DNA from: an archaeon
Lineage (GTDB): Archaea > B1Sed10-29 > WALL01
DNA: 6,337 nucleotides
Direction: 5' to 3'
NCBI GenBank assembly: GCA_030592525.1
Contig: JAUVIW010000056.1
Location: 1 to 6,337 of the forward strand
In this document: one piece after another, positions 1 to 4,137 of the stretch
How positions within the stretch are numbered: the stretch's first letter is position 1
Layout of the letters: every line of letters starts with the position of its first letter
Translations under genes and position numbers: made by a program
Notes under the pieces: model-generated
Database searches by the model: none
Seen by the model: the letters and a program-made list of their open reading frames with translations, nothing else
Told to the model about the DNA's origin: nothing

Positions 1-92
1 AACTTGATGAGGTACTCTTTTGCGACACGCGGCCCGACCTTTGCGTTCAAGTAGAGCTCTAGCGTATCGTGAATAGACTTTTGGAGGCTCAT
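1..92 (-). CDS. N-terminal fragment of an unrecognised leaderless gene
   Basis: An open frame begins at an ATG (bases 92-90) and continues off the left edge, giving 30 complete codons. The visible protein starts MSLQKSIHDTLELYLNAKVG and continues with PRVAKEYLIK. It looks like a soluble, helix-forming N-terminus with no signal peptide or membrane segment. I do not recognise the family. The start is supported by a TATA box centred about 27 bases upstream, which would place transcription initiation at or next to the ATG. An ATG slightly upstream (100-98) is out of frame and reaches a TGA after three codons. The gene is the last of three small minus-strand genes that each have their own promoter. 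The rest of the gene lies outside the window, so function cannot be assigned. Confidence 0.65.
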   Translation of the reverse strand, partial: MSLQKSIHDTLELYLNAKVGPRVAKEYLIK

Positions 93-115
93 ACCCCCAT
101 ATTTACAAGGGAGGG

Positions 116-123
116 ATATAAAA
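116..123 (-). promoter_or_regulatory. Archaeal TATA box for the gene starting at 92
   Basis: The minus strand reads TTTTATAT here, centred about 27 bases before the ATG at 92. That matches the usual archaeal TATA-to-start-site distance and implies a leaderless transcript. No Shine-Dalgarno sequence precedes the ATG. The box begins only five bases past the stop codon of the upstream gene (131-129). Promoter function is inferred from sequence and position only. Confidence 0.65.
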
Positions 124-128
124 GCGTG

Positions 129-551
129 CTATGGGAGCGGCAGCATATCCGTGATGGCCGGCGGCACCATCGCCAGGATTATGTCGGGGTCAAGGATGCC
201 GAAATAAGCCAATGCGCCAACAATGAGAACTATGATAACAATGAGTATGCCGCCAATTTGTACTGCAGACATGCACTGTTTGCACTCTTTCTCCACCTTC
301 TTCTCGCCCCAGCCCGAAAGGCGGGCTGCCTGAAAGCATTCCTCGCTGCAGAACCGGCCGCGCTTGGTGTGGTACTCGCATATCGCGATGCCGCAGTTCG
401 CGCAAGTCATGGACGCGGGCCTGCCGCACTTGTGCCCGCCCTCAACAGCTTGGCACGTCCTATGCTTGATAACGCCGTGCTCGTCACCCTTCTCAACGTC
501 CTCAGAGGAGGGGCGCGTGTTCTCTATAGTGAGCTCAGTGCCGTCTGCCAT
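129..551 (-). CDS. Cysteine-rich zinc-finger protein with one C-terminal membrane helix
   Basis: This 140-residue protein has three parts. Residues 1-30 are acidic and probably disordered. Residues 33-72 form a cysteine/histidine cluster (C33, H40, C42, C50, C53, C58, H61, C68, C72), with CANC followed by CEYH and then FCSEEC. This spacing resembles treble-clef or cross-brace zinc fingers of the HIT, MYND or AN1 kind and could bind two zinc ions. A second CxxC (C90, C93) lies just before a hydrophobic helix at about 99-119, followed by a short tail with several prolines. There is no signal peptide, so the likely topology is a tail-anchored membrane protein with its zinc finger in the cytoplasm. 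The start at 551 is fixed by a TATA box about 25 bases upstream. The specific function is unknown; a scaffold or adaptor role at the membrane is only a guess. Confidence 0.82.
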   Translation of the reverse strand: MADGTELTIENTRPSSEDVEKGDEHGVIKHRTCQAVEGGHKCGRPASMTCANCGIAICEYHTKRGRFCSEECFQAARLSGWGEKKVEKECKQCMSAVQIGGILIVIIVLIVGALAYFGILDPDIILAMVPPAITDMLPLP

Positions 552-571
552 GCTACAGAAAACGCAGAAAT

Positions 572-579
572 GATATAAA
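572..579 (-). promoter_or_regulatory. Archaeal TATA box for the zinc-finger membrane protein
   Basis: The minus strand reads TTTATATC, centred about 25 bases before the ATG at 551, so the transcript is predicted to be leaderless. The box lies three bases past the TAA (585-583) of the upstream small gene, so there is almost no room for a separate terminator between the two units. Confidence 0.68.
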
Positions 580-582
580 TAG

Positions 583-759
583 TTAGAGGCGGATGAGGCT
601 CAACAGGGACTCAATCAGCACATCCTGCTGGCCAGTCGCGCCGAGCCACATGAACACGAACACCACAAGCCCAAGGAAAGCCATCATGAGGAGCACCCAA
701 AAAGGCACGCCTATATCATCACGGCCCTCACCCCACATTCCCACGGCCTTGCCTTCCAT
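583..759 (-). CDS. Small single-span membrane protein (58 aa), unrecognised
   Basis: The protein begins MEGKAVGMWGEGRDD, has a strongly hydrophobic segment at about residues 18-40 (from VPFWVLL to VFMWLG), and ends in a short amphipathic tail (LIESLLSLIRL). It is probably a one-helix membrane protein; the segment has no signal-peptidase-like AxA site, so it more likely stays as an anchor than acts as a cleaved signal. I chose the ATG at 759-757 over an in-frame TTG at 765-763 because the TATA box centred near 785 is 26 bases from the ATG but only about 20 from the TTG. No family is recognised. It sits between elp3 and the zinc-finger membrane gene and has its own promoter. Supporting it as a real gene are the promoter position, the clean membrane-helix pattern and the tight fit between neighbours; its small size is the main reason for doubt. 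Confidence 0.68.
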   Translation of the reverse strand: MEGKAVGMWGEGRDDIGVPFWVLLMMAFLGLVVFVFMWLGATGQQDVLIESLLSLIRL

Positions 760-763
760 GCCC

Positions 764-772
764 AAAAGAAAA
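764..772 (-). terminator. Possible T-rich transcription terminator after elp3
   Basis: On the minus strand the bases read TTTTCTTTT, ten bases past the elp3 stop codon. Archaeal RNA polymerase often terminates at T-rich tracts without a hairpin, so this could end the lrp-to-elp3 transcript. The tract lies between the TATA box and the ATG of the next gene, so it could also be part of that promoter's initial melting region. No hairpin is visible. Confidence 0.3.
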
Positions 773-781
773 GAGGAAGTG

Positions 782-788
782 CTATAAA
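782..788 (-). promoter_or_regulatory. TATA box embedded in the last codons of elp3
   Basis: The minus strand reads TTTATAG. These bases are also the last base of an Asn codon, the Leu codon TTA and the TAG stop of elp3. The box is centred about 26 bases before the ATG at 759, giving a leaderless transcript for the 58-residue membrane protein. Function is inferred from position and similarity to the other TATA boxes here. Confidence 0.6.
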
Positions 789-2269
789 TTCTTGCTCATG
801 TAAGGGCCGTCGCGCTCGTAGCCCATGGAACGGTAGTACTCGCGCACGCCGACGCCGGAAGTGACGGAGATTTTCTTGTGGCCCCAGTCACGCGCCTGCT
901 GCTCGGCGGCATCCATGAGCAATCGGCCATAGCCGCGGTGCTGCACAACCCCCTCCTCGCCAATCCTGGCCTCGGGGCCGTACACGTGGAGCTCGCGCAC
1001 GCGGGCCACCTCGGCGCAGTCGCGGACGCGCACAAAGCCATAAAGCGCTTTCGCAGAGTCCAGGGAGATGAACACCTCGTCCCTGCCCGAAGCGCGGTAG
1101 GACGATTTTCCGACCACAGGGTCACCGTCATCGTCAACGCGGCCAATCTCGCGGCAGCGAATGCAGTTGCATTTTATGCCCAATTCTTGGGCGCGCTCGT
1201 GGATAAGCTCGCGCAGGTTGCCCGCAGTCACGCCCGCCTCGATGTAGGGAGCGGGGATATCGCGCTGGATTCGCATGACGCGCACCCACTTAGGGAAAAA
1301 GCGCGAGGCCTCGGCGAGAAGGGTGACCGCATCCTCATTGCCCAACGGCTTCCACTCGCCGCTCTCGTAAAGCTCGTGCACCTCCGGGTTTTCGTAGAAC
1401 TCCTTCTTCGCCAGAAGGCACGGGTAAATCTTGAGCATGTCTGGCTTGAACCGCTCGTCCTCGAACAGGATGCGGAACATCTCCAGGTCGTCGTGTGCCC
1501 CGGGCAATCCGGGCATGATGTGGTAGCATACCTTTAGGCCGGCGTCTTTTAGCAGGGCTGTTGCCTCAGCAGTGTCGCGGACAGAGTGGCCGCGCTTCAC
1601 TTTCACAAGCACATCGTCATAGACGCTTTGCACCCCGAGCTCAACGCGGGTGCAGCCGAAGTCAAGCATCGATGGCACATTGCCAACAATGTAGTCCGGG
1701 CGCGTCTCGAACGTGAGGCCGACACAGCGGTGCCTCGCCTTCTCGTTGTACTGGTGCGACTGCGGGACAGTGGCGGCGCGCAAGGAGTTGAGGCCGTTGA
1801 AAGCCCCGAGCACGAATGACTGCTGGTAGTCCAACGGCATCGCGGTGAAGGTTGCGCCCATCACGATTAGCTCCACCTTGTCCGTGGGGTGGCCAGTGGA
1901 CTCAAGCTGCGCAAGGCGGTTCCTGACTTGGCGCTCGGCATCGAACCCGTTCTGCCGCGCGCGCATTGCCGCGGGCTCGTGGCCGGTGTAGGACTGCGCA
2001 GCGTCGCCGCGCGGGCAGTAAATGCAGTTGCCCGGGCACGGCTGGGGTGAAGTCATGATGGCAACAACGCTCACTCCGGACAGGGAGCGCGTTGGCTTCG
2101 TGATGAGGAGTGGTATTTCGGTGTCGGCGCGGGCGAGGATGTCCGCGTTCGTTGGAACCTTTGCAACGCCCAATTCTTTGCACAAGTTCTTCTTGCGCTT
2201 TTCCAGCTGCTCGCGCGTCAGTATTTCTCCGGACTCAATCTCCCTCACAATCACGGAAAAGAAGTCCAT
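782..2269 (-). CDS. elp3: Elp3-type tRNA uridine(34) acetyltransferase, radical SAM plus GNAT
   Basis: The 495-residue protein matches archaeal Elp3, which works alone to start 5-carboxymethyl-type modification of U34 in tRNA anticodons, using a radical-SAM iron-sulfur cluster, S-adenosylmethionine and acetyl-CoA. Visible motifs in order are the cluster cysteines C78, C82 and C85 (CPGNCIYC), SYTGHEPAAMRA (93-104), VELIVMGATF (132-141), FETRPDY (187-193), ELGVQSVYDDV (210-220), QRDIPAP (335-341), a zinc-site cysteine group C367, C369 and C372, and ELHVYG (426-431). A GNAT acetyl-CoA loop QHRGYG (443-448) follows, with YYRSMGY (478-484) near the end. The open frame extends upstream to 2434, but that part overlaps the preceding gene and reads as low-complexity non-Elp3 sequence. 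The ATG at 2269, six bases past the preceding TGA, gives a normal archaeal length. It is the last gene of the four-gene run. Confidence 0.95.
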   Translation of the reverse strand: MDFFSVIVREIESGEILTREQLEKRKKNLCKELGVAKVPTNADILARADTEIPLLITKPTRSLSGVSVVAIMTSPQPCPGNCIYCPRGDAAQSYTGHEPAAMRARQNGFDAERQVRNRLAQLESTGHPTDKVELIVMGATFTAMPLDYQQSFVLGAFNGLNSLRAATVPQSHQYNEKARHRCVGLTFETRPDYIVGNVPSMLDFGCTRVELGVQSVYDDVLVKVKRGHSVRDTAEATALLKDAGLKVCYHIMPGLPGAHDDLEMFRILFEDERFKPDMLKIYPCLLAKKEFYENPEVHELYESGEWKPLGNEDAVTLLAEASRFFPKWVRVMRIQRDIPAPYIEAGVTAGNLRELIHERAQELGIKCNCIRCREIGRVDDDGDPVVGKSSYRASGRDEVFISLDSAKALYGFVRVRDCAEVARVRELHVYGPEARIGEEGVVQHRGYGRLLMDAAEQQARDWGHKKISVTSGVGVREYYRSMGYERDGPYMSKNL

Positions 2270-2274
2270 GGCAA

Positions 2275-3081
2275 TCAGAACCCGAGCAGGCCAAGCAGGG
2301 CATAGAACGGGGCCATTGTTATTGGCACGAGCGGTATGCCGGAGCCAATGCTCCTGAGCTTGCTCCTGAGAGTGGGGCGCAGGCGAACCTCGGTTGAGGT
2401 TCGAAGGCTTATGGTGGGGTTGTCCTCGCTCCACACGCGCGACTTGAGCAGGTAGAATCCCTCCTGGTCCGTGTAGAACGGCACGTCGACATCAACAGTC
2501 TCCGAGGGCTCGACATCAACCGAAAGGGTGTCTGAGTAGGACGGGTAGCCGGGTATCTCAGAGGACACCACGTACTTCGCTTTTGACAGCGCCTTGTTGC
2601 GAATCTGGAACGTCATGTGGTTCATGTTGCCGGCAAAGTGCTCGGACGAGGATTTGTAGGGGACTAACTCAACCAAGTCACTTTGGTCGTGCGTGACAAA
2701 GACCTTGACGACGGCAATCTCGGAATCCATGAGCGCTTCCTTGTCCAGTATCTCGAACATGAATGTGTACTCGCCGGAAGGCATCTCGGGCAGGACGTCA
2801 ATTGAATAGTAAATGTACATGTGGTCGGACCACGTCGACTGCTTGAATGTCTGGTCAACGATATTGGCCAGCCGCACGCTGTCCCACACACCGCAATAGC
2901 CTGTTGGGCACGGTGAAACGCGGCGCTGGAACTTCAGCATCACCTCGTGGCCAGGGCCGACAGGGTTGATTGAGACCTCGTCCAGGTCATCGATAACCAT
3001 GTGCACGGGGGTAACTAGCTGGATGGCGGCGCTCGCCATGGAGAGCATCAGGAGCAAAGCTAGTAATCGTTTCACAAGCAT
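2275..3081 (-). CDS. Secreted or membrane-anchored beta-rich protein, unrecognised
   Basis: This 268-residue protein starts with a clear Sec signal peptide (MLVKRLLALLLMLSMASA, probable cleavage after A18). The mature part looks like two beta-sandwich domains, roughly residues 22-133 and 138-235, with alternating hydrophobic strands and motifs such as PSGEYTFMFEI (101-111) and DTLSVDVEPSETVDVDVPFY (184-203), in the style of the CARDB or S-layer-like Ig folds common in archaeal surface proteins. C58 and C63 could form a disulfide. The C-terminus (about 249-268) is hydrophobic and probably a membrane anchor, preceded by an arginine/lysine-rich stretch. The start ATG follows the CYTH gene's TGA by three bases, with a weak AGAAGG site seven bases upstream, so it is translated as part of the same operon. 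No specific family is recognised and its role beside Elp3 and Lrp is unclear. Confidence 0.8.
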   Translation of the reverse strand: MLVKRLLALLLMLSMASAAIQLVTPVHMVIDDLDEVSINPVGPGHEVMLKFQRRVSPCPTGYCGVWDSVRLANIVDQTFKQSTWSDHMYIYYSIDVLPEMPSGEYTFMFEILDKEALMDSEIAVVKVFVTHDQSDLVELVPYKSSSEHFAGNMNHMTFQIRNKALSKAKYVVSSEIPGYPSYSDTLSVDVEPSETVDVDVPFYTDQEGFYLLKSRVWSEDNPTISLRTSTEVRLRPTLRSKLRSIGSGIPLVPITMAPFYALLGLLGF

Positions 3082-3084
3082 TAT

Positions 3085-3606
3085 TCAGCCTTCTGAAGTA
3101 TTTAATTCCCTAAGCATCTTATTGTATGATTTCACTATCGGGCCCTTGAGGCCCAGCTTGTCTGCCAAGGCGGAAAAGCGCTCCTTCGCGCCGTCAACGT
3201 CATCGGTCAACAGCTCGAACTCCACGAACCTGCCCAGGCGCCTGACATCATCAATGTTGACCGTGACCCCATCGAGCTCGTAAGTGATGCGGTGCTTTTC
3301 TTTCGAGACTATCTTGTCCTCTTGGAAGTTGAGCCGCGAAAGAATTTCATCAATGTTCCCCTCAACAGGCGTCTCGATTTCTTCCTTGGCCTTGATGTCA
3401 TCGCGAGTGTGCGGGCCCTTGTAAGTGAGGATTTTTTGTGAGGCAGTGGTGCGCACCCGGAGCATCTTGCCTTGTTTCAGGAGCTCGCCATTGCGGTCAT
3501 AGTGCACGTCCTTCTCGTCCTGCTCCGACACTTTCTTGGCGCCGAGGCTAACGAGCTTTTCTTCGAAGCCATCGGGCGCGTGGAACTTTAGCTCGACCTC
3601 CATCAT
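3085..3606 (-). CDS. CyaB-like CYTH-domain protein (triphosphate tunnel metalloenzyme)
   Basis: The 173-residue protein spans a single CYTH domain. The signature ExExK is at E3, E5 and K7 (MEVELKFHA). It is followed by the charged residues that usually line the tunnel: R50 and R52 (MLRVRT), K63 in LTYKGP, E76 and E78 (EEIET), K104 and R106, D119-D120 (VNIDDVRRLGRF) and E129 and E131 (FVEFEL), ending with SYNKML. The family includes class IV adenylate cyclase and thiamine or inorganic triphosphatases; all bind triphosphate with a divalent metal. Most archaeal members have unproven substrates, so the reaction is left open. Two consecutive ATGs are possible starts: the first overlaps the lrp TGA as ATGA, and the second lies seven bases after a GGTG ribosome binding site (3614-3611). 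Either is compatible with ExExK at the N-terminus. It is probably translationally coupled to lrp. Confidence 0.9.
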   Translation of the reverse strand: MMEVELKFHAPDGFEEKLVSLGAKKVSEQDEKDVHYDRNGELLKQGKMLRVRTTASQKILTYKGPHTRDDIKAKEEIETPVEGNIDEILSRLNFQEDKIVSKEKHRITYELDGVTVNIDDVRRLGRFVEFELLTDDVDGAKERFSALADKLGLKGPIVKSYNKMLRELNTSEG

Positions 3607-4046
3607 TGTCCACCGGGCTTGTTGACTTCCGCGAAGACGATGCTCGGGCGGACCTCGAGGATGCCGTTGATCTCGTTCAGCTTGCCCTCGGTCAGTTGCT
3701 TCAGGGCGACAACGTCGTCGCAGTAGACCTTTGCGATTATGTCGTAGACTCCGAGGGAGATGTAGACCTCTTCAACGCCTTCAACGCCGAGCAGCTGGTC
3801 GGCGATTTCCTGCGTCTTGTCCGAGCGCGTGTTGAAGAAGATGAACGCGCTCACGTTCTTGCCGAGCTTCTTGTGGTCGATTGATGTGGTGAACTTCTTG
3901 ATGACGCCCTTCTCGACGAGCTTCTCAACGCGCTTGCGGATGGCCACATCCGAAAACCCGAAGTGGCGCGCTATGTCTGAGTAGCTCATGCGCGAGTTCC
4001 CGCCCAAGAGCTCGATTATTTTCAGGTCAATCTCATCCAAGTCCAA
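3603..4046 (-). CDS. Lrp/AsnC-family transcriptional regulator
   Basis: The 147-residue protein has the standard two-part architecture. An N-terminal winged helix-turn-helix spans about residues 3-50 (LDEIDLKIIELL, then MSYSDIARHFGFSDVAIRKR as the recognition region). A C-terminal RAM/AsnC effector domain spans about residues 66-142, including the conserved turn SLGVYDIIAKVYCDD (97-111). Such proteins form dimers or octamers, bind DNA near promoters and often sense amino acids; many regulate their own gene. The start is a TTG at 4046. It is supported by a GAGGTG ribosome binding site five bases upstream and by the normal family N-terminus beginning immediately after it. It is the first gene of the minus-strand operon and faces the NrdD homologue across a shared promoter region. 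The ligand and targets cannot be read from sequence. Confidence 0.93.
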   Translation of the reverse strand: MDLDEIDLKIIELLGGNSRMSYSDIARHFGFSDVAIRKRVEKLVEKGVIKKFTTSIDHKKLGKNVSAFIFFNTRSDKTQEIADQLLGVEGVEEVYISLGVYDIIAKVYCDDVVALKQLTEGKLNEINGILEVRPSIVFAEVNKPGGQ

Positions 4047-4051
4047 TACAA

Positions 4052-4057
4052 CACCTC
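4052..4057 (-). promoter_or_regulatory. Ribosome binding site that fixes the TTG start of the Lrp gene
   Basis: The minus strand reads GAGGTG, a good match to the archaeal anti-Shine-Dalgarno sequence, five bases before the TTG at 4046. It supports a non-ATG start and shows that this transcript has a leader, unlike the leaderless genes elsewhere in the window. Confidence 0.75.
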
Positions 4058-4067
4058 GGTATCCAAA

Positions 4068-4096
4068 CCTGTGGGTTCGGGAAGCAAACCCACCGG
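4068..4096. repeat. Imperfect inverted repeat, possible operator or leader hairpin
   Basis: GTGGGTT (4071-4077) is exactly mirrored by AACCCAC (4087-4093) across a nine-base spacer. After one mismatched pair the symmetry continues with CC (4068-4069) and GG (4095-4096), giving ten-base arms with one mismatch. It lies between the Lrp gene and the NrdD homologue, upstream of the plus TATA box and just downstream of the predicted minus-strand start site. It could be a DNA operator, for example for Lrp autoregulation, or a hairpin at the 5' end of the lrp transcript. Lrp sites are often more AT-rich, so the identity of any binder is open. Confidence 0.55.
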
Positions 4097-4106
4097 AGTA
4101 ATAAGA

Positions 4107-4114
4107 TTATATAC
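4107..4114 (+). promoter_or_regulatory. TATA box for the NrdD homologue
   Basis: TTATATAC is centred about 27 bases before the ATG at 4138, placing the start site at the start codon, so the transcript should be leaderless. The A-rich sequence just upstream (ATAAGA, 4101-4106) could act as the TFB recognition element. No Shine-Dalgarno sequence precedes the ATG. Confidence 0.65.
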
Positions 4115-4119
4115 ACCCC

Positions 4120-4127
4120 TATATAAA
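4120..4127 (-). promoter_or_regulatory. Probable TATA box for the lrp operon
   Basis: The minus strand reads TTTATATA. Initiation about 26 bases on would fall near 4097, giving a leader of roughly 50 bases that begins at the inverted repeat and contains the GAGGTG ribosome binding site. The alternative is that the near-symmetric TATATA at 4107-4114 serves both directions, which would place the minus start inside the inverted repeat. Confidence 0.5.
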
Positions 4128-4137
4128 TAATGCGTGA

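Noticed and set aside
69..578. Plus-strand frame of 169 codons opposite the zinc-finger gene
   Set aside because: The minus-strand frame has a patterned zinc-finger cluster, a membrane helix and a correctly spaced TATA box; the plus frame has none of these.
760..765. TTG start for the small membrane protein, two codons upstream
   Set aside because: The TATA box is only about 20 bases away, whereas the ATG at 759 has the expected 26-base spacing.
878..1537. Long open frame (219 codons) on the plus strand opposite elp3
   Set aside because: It is a GC-rich shadow of elp3, has no recognisable motifs or promoter, and elp3 is certain.
2270..2434. Upstream extension of the elp3 frame by 55 codons
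   Set aside because: It overlaps the end of the secreted-protein gene, reads as low-complexity sequence unlike Elp3, and the ATG at 2269 gives a normal N-terminus and operon spacing.
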